Below are positions 1-5,843 of a stretch of DNA of 9,305 nucleotides, one piece after another. The notes under the pieces were generated by a model. That model was given only the letters and a program-made list of their open reading frames with translations. It had not been told where the DNA came from and searched no databases. The first letter of the stretch is position 1. Each line of letters starts with the position of its first letter. This stretch comes from an uncultured Collinsella sp. (GTDB taxonomy: Bacteria; Actinomycetota; Coriobacteriia; Coriobacteriales; Coriobacteriaceae): the NCBI GenBank assembly GCA_958346935.1, contig CATVTM010000075.1, positions 1 through 9,305 of the forward strand, read 5' to 3'. The position numbers and the translations under genes are program-made.

Positions 1-1196
1 GCCTGGCCAAGCATACCAAACAGATGGCCCGAGATACCTGCGCGGCCGCGCAGGTTACGGCCGACGGTAGCGATGAGCGCCAGGCCCTCGACAACCTCGA
101 TCTCGAGCGGCTCTACCTCCTGTTGAATGTCGCCCACAAGCGAGTACAGCGAATCGTGCACATCCTTCTCCTGCACCACGGCGCCAAAGCGGTCGACACC
201 GGTGGGCATGTGCTCGACGGAAACGTCATAGCGCTCGAAGACCGAAAGTGCGCGGCGCATAAAGCCGACACGAGGCTTGGTGCGGTCACGGGCGACGTTG
301 ATGGCGACAAAACCGCGCTTGCCGGTCACGCCGGTAATGATGGGCTCTGCCTCACCCTCATCAGCCGTCTCGCTAATGATGGTGCCGGGGTCCTGCGGCG
401 CATTGGTGTTCTTGATGACCAGCGGAATACCAGCCTCGCGCACGGGGAACACGGCCTCCTCGTGCAGGACGCTCGCACCCATGTACGAAAGCTCGCGCAG
501 CTCCTCGTAGGTAACGCGGGCGATGGGCTGAGCCTCGGGAACAATACGCGGATCGGCAGAATAGAAGCCCGAGACGTCGGTCCAGTTCTCGTACAGGTCG
601 GCGCCCAGGCACTTGGCCAGGATCGAGCCGGAAATATCGCCGCCGCCACGGTCGAGCAGCTTGATCTGGCTCTCTCGCGTCGCGCCGTAGAAACCGGGCA
701 TAACAAAGCCGCCCTGCTGGCCGTACTCCTGCACCAGCTCGGAGGTGCGATTCATGCTGAGCGTACCGTCGTGATGGAACGCCACAACCGTCGCGGCGTC
801 CAGGAACGGCAGGCCCAGGTACTCGGCCATCAAGCGAGCGGTGAAGTACTCGCCGCGGCTCACGAGCTCCTCGGTAGAGTAACCGCCCGAGCGGGCGCGC
901 TCGGCAAAGGCCGCGAACTCCTCGCGGATGGGATAGGTGAGCTCCAGCTCGTCAGCGATATCAAAATAGCGCTGGCCAATGTCCTCGAGCAGTTCCTCGC
1001 ACGACACGTGATACTTAACGTGCGCGTTAACCAGGTAGAGCAGGTCGGTCACCTTGGTGTCGCCCTTAAAGCGGCGGCCGCAGGCGGAAACCACCACAAA
1101 ACGGCGGGCAGGGTCGGCATCGACGATGGCCTTGATCTTCTTGAAGTGTTCGGCGTCGGCGACCGACGAGCCGCCAAACTTGGCAATCTTAATCAT
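1..1196 (-). CDS. lysC: Aspartate kinase, C-terminus cut by window edge
   Basis: Catalyses ATP-dependent phosphorylation of L-aspartate, the first step towards lysine, threonine and methionine, in the cytosol. Read from the ATG at 1194-1196, 398 residues are visible and the frame is open to the window edge. The N-terminus carries the amino-acid-kinase motif KFGGSSVAD (residues 6-14). Further motifs are STEELVSRGEYFTARLMAEYL (107-127, catalytic-domain helix) and DRGGGDISGS (182-191), followed by the aspartokinase segment WTDVSGFYSADPR (205-217). ACT regulatory domains follow: the first begins about residue 285 (EPIITGVTG) and the second about 371 (GLALIATVG). Monofunctional aspartokinases are usually about 400-450 residues, so only a short tail should be missing. 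AAAGG lies about 13 nt upstream of the ATG. It is divergent from thrC with a 103-bp gap. Feedback inhibition through the ACT domains is expected from the family, but the effector cannot be read from sequence. A 408-codon open frame on the opposite strand is a shadow. Confidence 0.95.
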   Translation of the reverse strand, partial: MIKIAKFGGSSVADAEHFKKIKAIVDADPARRFVVVSACGRRFKGDTKVTDLLYLVNAHVKYHVSCEELLEDIGQRYFDIADELELTYPIREEFAAFAERARSGGYSTEELVSRGEYFTARLMAEYLGLPFLDAATVVAFHHDGTLSMNRTSELVQEYGQQGGFVMPGFYGATRESQIKLLDRGGGDISGSILAKCLGADLYENWTDVSGFYSADPRIVPEAQPIARVTYEELRELSYMGASVLHEEAVFPVREAGIPLVIKNTNAPQDPGTIISETADEGEAEPIITGVTGKRGFVAINVARDRTKPRVGFMRRALSVFERYDVSVEHMPTGVDRFGAVVQEKDVHDSLYSLVGDIQQEVEPLEIEVVEGLALIATVGRNLRGRAGISGHLFGMLGQ

Positions 1197-1226
1197 GGGC
1201 TTGAGGTTACCTTTCTAAAAGCCTCT

Positions 1227-1256
1227 GCAAACCTGTTTTGCGCGCTCTGATACCAT
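1227..1256. promoter_or_regulatory. Possible divergent promoter region between aspartate kinase and thrC
   Basis: The 103-bp gap holds TGATACCAT (1248-1256). On the plus strand this reads as an extended -10 (TG-N-TACCAT), about 44 nt before the thrC ATG. The opposite strand of nearly the same bases reads TGGTATCAG, an extended -10 facing the kinase gene. Next to it is an imperfect dyad, GCAAA at 1227-1231 with TTTGC at 1237-1241, that could be an operator. No convincing -35 was found for either direction, so this is a weak call. Confidence 0.3.
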
Positions 1257-1299
1257 GGGGTCACCGATTGGGACCAAGGCATCCGAGGAGCAGTGTTAT

Positions 1300-2817
1300 A
1301 TGGGAACTTATCATAGTACACGAGGACGCACTTTATCGTGCTCAAGTAAGGTGGCAATCCGCACCGGCATCGCTCCCGACGGGGGTTTGTTTGTCTCGGA
1401 CGAGCTCGGCACCCAGCAGGTCGATATCAGCTCGCTTGCAGATAAATCGTACTTTGAAATCGCTCAAGATGTGTTGGGAATGTTACTGAATGATTACACG
1501 GCCGAAGAAATTTCGGCGTGTGTCGACGAGGCATACCGCGGCACGTTTGCGAGTGAGGAGGTTACGCCGCTCGTCAAACTCGACGCTGCGCCAGGCGCTG
1601 ACGCCCCTCAGACCTATGTGATGGAGCTCTTTGGCGGCCCCACAAGCGCCTTCAAGGACGTCGCCCTGCAGATGCTCCCCCGTCTGATGGCCCGCACTTC
1701 CGCCAAGGACGGCGGCGCCGAGCGCATCATGATCGTCACCGCCACGTCGGGCGACACCGGCAAGGCCGCACTCGCCGGTTTTGCCGACGCGCCGGGCACG
1801 GGCATCACCGTCTTTTATCCCGAGGGCAAAGTCAGCCGCGTGCAGAATCTGCAGATGTCCACGCAGGAGGGCGACAACGTCGCCGTCTGCGGCATCCGCG
1901 GCAACTTTGACGACGCCCAGAGCGCCGTCAAGCGCATCTTTGCCGATAAGGAGCTTGCCGAGCGTCTGGAGGCCGCAGGCACGGTGCTTTCGAGTGCCAA
2001 CTCCATCAACGTCGGCCGTCTGGTACCGCAGGTCGTCTACTACTTTGCCGCCTATGCGCAGCTGTTGCGCGCCGGCGCCATCGAGGCCGGCGACGCCGTG
2101 GAGTTCTGCGTACCGACCGGCAACTTTGGCGATATCCTGGCCGGCTACTATGCCAAGCGCATGGGTCTGCCCGTCGCCAAGCTCGTCGTGGCGAGCGACA
2201 AGAACAACGTGCTGGCTGACTTCCTGACTACCGGCGTCTACGACCGCAACCGCCCGTTCTTCACGACCATCTCGCCGTCGATGGACATCCTCATCAGCTC
2301 CAACCTGGAGCGCATGCTGTACTTCCTGTCCGATGGCGACTGCGAGCTCGTTGCCGGCCTTATGGAGCAGCTGGCGCAGACGGGTCGCTACGAGGTGCCC
2401 GCCGAGCTGCTGGCCAAGATTCAGAGCGTCTTTGGCTGCGGCTGGGCCAGCGAGGACGAGGTCCGCACTGCCATCAAGAGCTGCTGGGATGCGAACGGCT
2501 ACGTAATCGACCCGCACACCGCTTGTGGTTATCACGTCTTTGAGCAGGTCGCTCCCGCCGAGGGCGCCAAGGCCCGCGTGCTGCTTTCGACCGCCAGCCC
2601 CTACAAGTTCCCGCGCGCCTGCTGCGACGCCCTGGGCCTCGACGTTCCCGAGGATGATTTTGAGGCTATGCGTGTACTCGAGCAGGCCACCAACACGGTC
2701 GCCCCGACCCAGCTCGCCGAGCTCGAGTCCAAGCCCGTCCGTTTCGAAGACGTCTGCGACGTCGATGAGATGGCAAGCTACGTCGAGTCTGCAGCAAAAA
2801 AGATGGCAACCAACTAA
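1300..2817 (+). CDS. thrC: Threonine synthase
   Basis: PLP-dependent conversion of O-phospho-L-homoserine to L-threonine, the last step of threonine synthesis. The frame is open from an ATG at 1255, but the ATG at 1300 is chosen: GAGGAG (1285-1290) lies 9 nt before it and the protein then begins MGTYHSTRGR, the usual family N-terminus. This gives 505 residues, the length of the longer bacterial type. Visible motifs are the DGGLFV segment (27-32); GGPTSAFKD (112-120) with the PLP-binding lysine at 119; ATSGDTGKAA (148-157); SSANSINVGRLVPQ (231-244); and PTGNFGDILAGYYAK (272-286), a cofactor-phosphate-binding region. All are intact. thrB, which makes its substrate, follows 201 bp downstream beyond a terminator and a long inverted repeat. 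The 350-codon open frame on the other strand is a shadow. Confidence 0.97.
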   Translation: MGTYHSTRGRTLSCSSKVAIRTGIAPDGGLFVSDELGTQQVDISSLADKSYFEIAQDVLGMLLNDYTAEEISACVDEAYRGTFASEEVTPLVKLDAAPGADAPQTYVMELFGGPTSAFKDVALQMLPRLMARTSAKDGGAERIMIVTATSGDTGKAALAGFADAPGTGITVFYPEGKVSRVQNLQMSTQEGDNVAVCGIRGNFDDAQSAVKRIFADKELAERLEAAGTVLSSANSINVGRLVPQVVYYFAAYAQLLRAGAIEAGDAVEFCVPTGNFGDILAGYYAKRMGLPVAKLVVASDKNNVLADFLTTGVYDRNRPFFTTISPSMDILISSNLERMLYFLSDGDCELVAGLMEQLAQTGRYEVPAELLAKIQSVFGCGWASEDEVRTAIKSCWDANGYVIDPHTACGYHVFEQVAPAEGAKARVLLSTASPYKFPRACCDALGLDVPEDDFEAMRVLEQATNTVAPTQLAELESKPVRFEDVCDVDEMASYVESAAKKMATN

Positions 2818-2826
2818 ACCCCTTAT

Positions 2827-2860
2827 AAGGCGCCGGCGGAAGCCGGCGCACCTTCTTTTT
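2827..2860 (+). terminator. Intrinsic terminator after thrC
   Basis: A perfect 8-bp GC stem, GCGCCGGC (2830-2837) and GCCGGCGC (2842-2849), encloses a GGAA tetraloop. It is followed by TTCTTTTT up to 2860 and more T/A beyond. AAGG (2827-2830) and CCTT (2851-2854) could lengthen the base of the stem around a small bulge. It starts 10 nt after the thrC stop and should end or attenuate transcription before thrB. Confidence 0.88.
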
Positions 2861-2892
2861 ATTTAGCTTTCGGGATGATGACGAGCATGCGA

Positions 2893-3004
2893 GCGGGTCT
2901 GGCCGTTTAGTTCGTCGCGAGTTCCGCACGAGCCGGAAAGCACTTAATGTGCTTTCCGAGCGAGCCAGGACTGCCCGAGCAGCGAACTAAACGGCCAGAC
3001 CCGC
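2893..3004. repeat. Long nested inverted repeat upstream of thrB
   Basis: Outer arms of 22 bp (2893-2914 and 2983-3004) are perfect reverse complements. Inside them is a second inverted repeat, CGGAAAGCAC (2934-2943) and GTGCTTTCCG (2949-2958), with loop TTAAT. The segments between arms are only partly complementary. The whole 112 nt can fold into one long interrupted hairpin in RNA or a cruciform in DNA. It ends 2 nt before the thrB Shine-Dalgarno sequence. There is no T-tract after it, so it is not a standard terminator. It may be an interspersed palindromic element or a leader structure acting on thrB; the sequence alone does not decide. Confidence 0.85.
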
Positions 3005-3018
3005 CCAGGAGGACCCAC

Positions 3019-3900
3019 ATGATCAAAATCACCGTCCCAGCAACCAGCGCCAACCTAGGCATCGGCTACGACACCCTCGGCATGGCCGTCAGCCTCTACT
3101 CGCACTTCACCTTCGAGCGCGCCGACAAGCTCACCATCACGGGCTGCCCCCAGGAGTTCCAAAACGAAAATAACCTGGTCTACGTGAGCTTTGTGGATGC
3201 ACTGGCCGCATGGGGCGAGCCGGCCTTCCCCGTCGCTATCGACATTCAGACCGACGTGCCCGTCGCCCGCGGCCTGGGCTCAAGCTCCACCTGCGTTGTC
3301 GCCGGCATTATGGCCGCCGCCGCACTGACAGGCCACACCGTCGACCGCGCTGAGCTCGTCCGCATTGCCACCGAGGTCGAGGGCCATCCCGATAACGTCG
3401 CCCCTGCTATCCTGGGCGGCGCCGTCTGCTCCTTTACGCCGACCGATTCGCTCCCCCAGTGCCTGCGCTACGAGGTGAGCGATCGCCTGCGTTTTATTAC
3501 CGTGATTCCGCCCTATGAGGTACACACGAGCGAGGCGCGCAAGGTCGTGCCGCAGGAGATTCCGCTCTCCACCGCCGTGTGGCAGATGGGCCGCATCGCC
3601 GGTATGACGCGCGGCCTGGAGACCGGCGATCTGGACCTGATTGCCGCCGCCAACGACGACCGCATCCAGGAGCCCTATCGCCGCCGCCTCATCCCCGACT
3701 ACAACGCCGTGCGCGACACCTGCCTTAACGGAGGCGCCAAGACCATCTGGATCAGTGGCTCCGGCTCGACCCTCATGGCCGTGACTGACGACACCATCGT
3801 GGCAAAGTTCCTGCAGGTCAAGCTGCGTGAGCAGTTCCCCAAGTGTGACACGCATATTCTGACGTGCGACACCGAGGGCGCTCAAATCGAGTACCTGTAG
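3019..3900 (+). CDS. thrB: Homoserine kinase (GHMP family)
   Basis: Phosphorylates L-homoserine with ATP to O-phosphohomoserine, the substrate of the neighbouring ThrC. The start is ATG 3019, with AGGAGG at 3007-3012 and 6-nt spacing; the frame is open further upstream but lies within the inverted repeat and lacks homology. The 293-residue product has the usual family length. GHMP motifs are present in order: PATSANLGIGYDTLG (7-21), the ATP-binding loop PVARGLGSSS (81-90), EGHPDNVAPAILGG (121-134), and the C-terminal glycine-rich motif ISGSGSTLMAV (245-255). No break or missing key residue is seen. The gene is separated from thrC by a terminator and a long hairpin, so it may have its own promoter or depend on read-through; no clear promoter was recognised. 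A second long inverted repeat begins 23 nt after its stop. Confidence 0.96.
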   Translation: MIKITVPATSANLGIGYDTLGMAVSLYSHFTFERADKLTITGCPQEFQNENNLVYVSFVDALAAWGEPAFPVAIDIQTDVPVARGLGSSSTCVVAGIMAAAALTGHTVDRAELVRIATEVEGHPDNVAPAILGGAVCSFTPTDSLPQCLRYEVSDRLRFITVIPPYEVHTSEARKVVPQEIPLSTAVWQMGRIAGMTRGLETGDLDLIAAANDDRIQEPYRRRLIPDYNAVRDTCLNGGAKTIWISGSGSTLMAVTDDTIVAKFLQVKLREQFPKCDTHILTCDTEGAQIEYL

Positions 3901-3923
3901 CGCCCTGCCTCATTGCTCTCACC

Positions 3924-4040
3924 GGCCCCCTTGGGGCTTCCCCTGAAAACGTCCTCGATCATGAATTGCCCCGTCGTGCGCTTCTCGCGACGGGGCAATT
4001 CGATCTGCGGATTGTTTTCAGGGGAAGCCCCAAGGGGGCC
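3924..4040. repeat. Long nested inverted repeat downstream of thrB
   Basis: Outer arms of 27 bp (3924-3950 and 4014-4040) are perfect reverse complements, rich in C and G runs (GGCCCCCTTGGGG and its complement). A separate inner stem of 14 bp, GAATTGCCCCGTCG (3963-3976) with CGACGGGGCAATTC (3988-4001), closes an 11-nt loop. The total span is 117 nt. No T-tract follows, and no clear target-site duplication is visible at the ends. It could act as a transcript-end hairpin for thrB, or be a non-autonomous interspersed element. It differs in sequence from the repeat at 2893-3004 but shares the same nested design and size. Confidence 0.87.
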
Positions 4041-4119
4041 TGCGCAGCCTCGAAAGGATAATCGCATTCGCTGATTTAATCTTGTGCTCCAACGGAGCCA
4101 CGGACGAGAGGCCTTCGCG

Positions 4120-4148
4120 CTGCGGAATAATTTTGAGGGGAACACCCC
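4120..4148 (+). repeat. Decayed partial copy of the thrB-downstream repeat
   Basis: The 29 bases here match 4005-4031, the right end of the preceding inverted repeat, with a few changes. Both begin CTGCGGA, run through a TTTT and NAGGGGAA core, and end in CCCC. The copy also forms its own small hairpin, GGGG-AACA-CCCC (4137-4148). It lies in a gene-free stretch (4041-4282) that otherwise holds only a small GCTCC-AAC-GGAGC hairpin (4086-4098) and a promoter candidate. Confidence 0.5.
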
Positions 4149-4232
4149 GACCATCCCTGCGTTTACCTTGCTGAGGATGTCTACAGGAACCCACGCTTTG
4201 AAGGGGCGCCGGGCAGATAGGGGCTTTTTAAG

Positions 4233-4264
4233 TTACATAATAAACTGTTTATCTATGCTACTAT
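4233..4264 (+). promoter_or_regulatory. Candidate promoter for the secreted-protein gene, with a dyad
   Basis: In a sharply AT-rich patch, TTACAT (4233-4238) could serve as -35. TATGCT (4254-4259) or the extended -10 TGCTACTAT (4256-4264) could be the -10; neither spacing (15 or 20) is ideal. A perfect dyad ATAAAC-T-GTTTAT (4240-4252) sits between them, where a repressor would block polymerase. The start codon of the next gene follows about 19 nt later. Confidence 0.4.
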
Positions 4265-4282
4265 TTAACTAGGCATCGCAGT

Positions 4283-4813
4283 ATGGAGGTGGTCAAAGAG
4301 TTACGCACACTCAAAGCTTCGTTTTTCCTCTCGATACTTTTGATATTACCGATATGTTTCTCGTTTAGCCCTTCGACTGCTTATGCTGCAGAAAGCGATG
4401 CTGTCGCAATTTCTGGCGCAACCCAAGATTTTGATTTAACGAAAGGTCCCGAGCAGTCTCATCAAATCAAGCTTAAGGATGGGACCGTTGCAGTAATAGG
4501 AATTAAAAAAACCAATGAGCCCAGCCTGATATGGGACAGTTACTACAACAACGCATCTGGAACTTGGACTATCTATTACAACAGTCCTTTTATTTATCGC
4601 GAATTCAAGATCAAGATAGCGAACTCGCTCATTACCAGCGCTTGGGGACAAAACTATACGACTATCGGCTGTACGGTAACTAACGAGTCCTTTATATGGA
4701 ACTCGAAACAGGCGACATATCGACTCAACTATGAATCGATGGGGATGACGTCCGGTATCGCCGTGTTGCAAGCGACCATGGAAGGCAGCACGCTCCACAC
4801 CTATGCAAACTAG
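4283..4813 (+). CDS. Small secreted protein of unknown function
   Basis: The predicted product has 176 residues. The N-terminus is a good Sec signal peptide: charged region to residue 11, hydrophobic core about 13-28 (FFLSILLILPICFSFS), and an AYA-A cleavage site after residue 35. The mature part of about 140 residues has no further membrane segment, a single Cys (130) and many Tyr, Thr, Ser and Asn. It looks all-beta, with a FDLTKGPEQSHQIKLKDG segment (50-67) and ITSAWGQNYTTIGCTVTN (117-134). From memory this pattern resembles small secreted DUF5626-like proteins of gut Firmicutes, but I cannot check it. No catalytic motif is visible. The ribosome site is weak (AGG at 4271-4273); GGAGG inside the first codons has no start in frame at a suitable distance. 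AT-richer codon use than thrB suggests acquisition by transfer. A tiny membrane protein gene follows 24 nt downstream. Confidence 0.75.
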   Translation: MEVVKELRTLKASFFLSILLILPICFSFSPSTAYAAESDAVAISGATQDFDLTKGPEQSHQIKLKDGTVAVIGIKKTNEPSLIWDSYYNNASGTWTIYYNSPFIYREFKIKIANSLITSAWGQNYTTIGCTVTNESFIWNSKQATYRLNYESMGMTSGIAVLQATMEGSTLHTYAN

Positions 4814-4837
4814 ACTCACATCAATTGAGGAAGTTCA

Positions 4838-4942
4838 ATGATCCCAATTCCTGCACGCTCAGACATTATGATCGCTCTCGTTTGGATTCTCATCGGAGTG
4901 CTTATTTGGCGTATCTGCAAATGGGTTAATAACAAGAAATAG
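4838..4942 (+). CDS. 34-residue single-pass membrane protein
   Basis: This short open frame begins with ATG at 4838, has a strong Shine-Dalgarno sequence (GAGGAAG, 4827-4833) at 4-nt spacing, and ends at TAG 4940-4942. The product has a polar N-terminus (MIPIPARSD), one hydrophobic stretch of about 15 residues (MIALVWILIGVLIW, starting at residue 11) and a basic tail (RICKWVNNKK), so it should insert as a single helix with the tail in the cytoplasm. It lies 24 nt after the secreted-protein gene and before a terminator, so the two are probably one transcript. Small proteins of this form occur as membrane-active peptides, holins or regulatory partners; none can be assigned here. Confidence 0.6.
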   Translation: MIPIPARSDIMIALVWILIGVLIWRICKWVNNKK

Positions 4943-4956
4943 TTGATAAAACGTAT

Positions 4957-5090
4957 ATGCCATTTATGCGATGCTTGGGGCCGTTAAATCGGCCCCTATT
5001 TCTATAGCTTTTCAAGCAGCTGTCACCCATTTGGAAGTCGCAATGCCATTCATACGATTTCGGCCCTTTAAGCCGCTTTCTATTGGTAGG
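4957..5090 (+). repeat. Degenerate direct repeat of the terminator segment
   Basis: The segment from 4957 (ATGCCATTTATGCGAT, the GGCC hairpin, TTTCTAT) is echoed from 5043 (ATGCCATTCATACGAT, a shorter CGGC-CCTTTAA-GCCG hairpin at 5061-5075, TTTCTAT). The two copies of about 45-50 nt are separated by about 40 nt and have diverged by substitutions and small gaps. They look like an old tandem duplication, or two terminators in series. The gene-free stretch 4943-5144 contains nothing else I can name. Confidence 0.5.
4977..5012 (+). terminator. Terminator after the small-protein operon
   Basis: A 7-bp stem, GGGGCCG (4977-4983) and CGGCCCC (4990-4996), encloses a TTAAAT loop. It is followed by TATTTCTATAGCTTTT (4997-5012), a broken T-rich tail. 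It is placed 34 nt after the small membrane-protein stop. Confidence 0.6.
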
Positions 5091-5144
5091 GACTCTTGCT
5101 GGTAAGGATTGCTTACTAGATACAAACCTCGGCAATAAATTGGG

Positions 5145-5843
5145 TTAGGCTGCGCTGGTTTCTTTGTATTCGAAGACTGGCTCTAGGAGATCTTCGATGT
5201 TGCAGTGGAGGGCTTTTGCTATGGCTCTTACGCTTGTTACCGAAGCTTCATTGATGTTTCTCTGGCGCTGCTCGTACATTTGGATTGAGCGGAGTGATAC
5301 GCCCGATTCGTATGCCAGGTCTTGCTGGGTTTTCTTAAGCATCTTCCTTGCTAGCGCCAGTTTGGTTTGACGAGGTGTTTTCTTCGCTATATCGCAAACA
5401 AGACGCGCCACACGCTCCTCTGAGGCTTCGTGCCAGGGGTAATACATATTGCACAGCGCATCGAACGGAACGGCATGCAGCAGGTCTTCGAAAGACTCGC
5501 CCAGACGCCATTGCAGATATGCCAATATCCAGCCCGTCCAATACTCCGGCGTCTTCTCAAAACGATAGGTGCGGTCCGGTATAGACCCGCTTTGATATCC
5601 CGACCTTTCGGCGATAAGTGCGAACAGCTCAACACCTGATTTTCCCGATACGACCCATGCGTTGCCGCGCTCAAACTCGCGAGCTACGCCGCTCAGGCAA
5701 AAGAGCTCAGCGATCTCGGACCCTTCCGCTCCATAGTCGTTCACGGCATAGTCAAAGCAGTCGCCAAGGTTGTTCATTGCGTCCTCGAGGTAGTAGACGG
5801 GGTACGTCCTACTCGGACCACAACTCGTTAACTCTTGGATCAT
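5145..5843 (-). CDS. XRE-type helix-turn-helix protein, putative antitoxin of a DUF3990 pair
   Basis: Cytosolic protein of 232 residues from ATG 5843, which has GGAGG (5854-5858) 10 nt upstream inside the preceding gene. A TTG at 5852 abuts that site and is less likely; a later ATG (5777) with GAGG 5 nt away is a second option. The N-terminal half (about 20-75) has the pattern FDYAVND and LFCLSGVAREFERGN, ending VSGKSGVEL (65-73). A middle segment, YWTGWILAYLQW (101-112) with YYPWHEASEE (134-143), precedes the helix-turn-helix at about 163-220 (TQQDLAYESGVSLRSIQMYEQRQ in its core). The same architecture is, from memory, common in gut Firmicutes next to DUF3990 genes. The inferred job is to bind the twin dyad upstream of the operon and to neutralise the partner. 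The gene overlaps the preceding stop by 35 nt, consistent with translational coupling. The function of the N-terminal domain is unproven. Confidence 0.8.
   Translation of the reverse strand: MIQELTSCGPSRTYPVYYLEDAMNNLGDCFDYAVNDYGAEGSEIAELFCLSGVAREFERGNAWVVSGKSGVELFALIAERSGYQSGSIPDRTYRFEKTPEYWTGWILAYLQWRLGESFEDLLHAVPFDALCNMYYPWHEASEERVARLVCDIAKKTPRQTKLALARKMLKKTQQDLAYESGVSLRSIQMYEQRQRNINEASVTSVRAIAKALHCNIEDLLEPVFEYKETSAA

Noticed and set aside
24..1250. 408-codon open frame on the plus strand
   Set aside because: It lies fully antisense to the aspartate kinase, which has all family motifs; long antisense frames are common in GC-rich coding DNA.
1255..1299. Upstream in-frame ATG (1255) for thrC
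   Set aside because: No ribosome site before it and the extra 15 residues do not fit the family; ATG 1300 has GAGGAG at good spacing and gives the typical N-terminus. ATG 1255 also overlaps a possible -10.
1483..2535. 350-codon open frame on the minus strand
   Set aside because: Shadow of threonine synthase; no recognisable family pattern and codon positions are those of the opposite strand.
3864..4154. Open frames across the inverted repeat after thrB, on both strands
   Set aside because: They translate the repeat arms themselves, giving similar peptides from both strands, as expected of a palindrome; no ribosome site or family support.
4193..4230. Possible terminator ending in GGGGCTTTTT
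   Set aside because: No complementary stem could be found upstream of the T-run, so it is not an intrinsic terminator.
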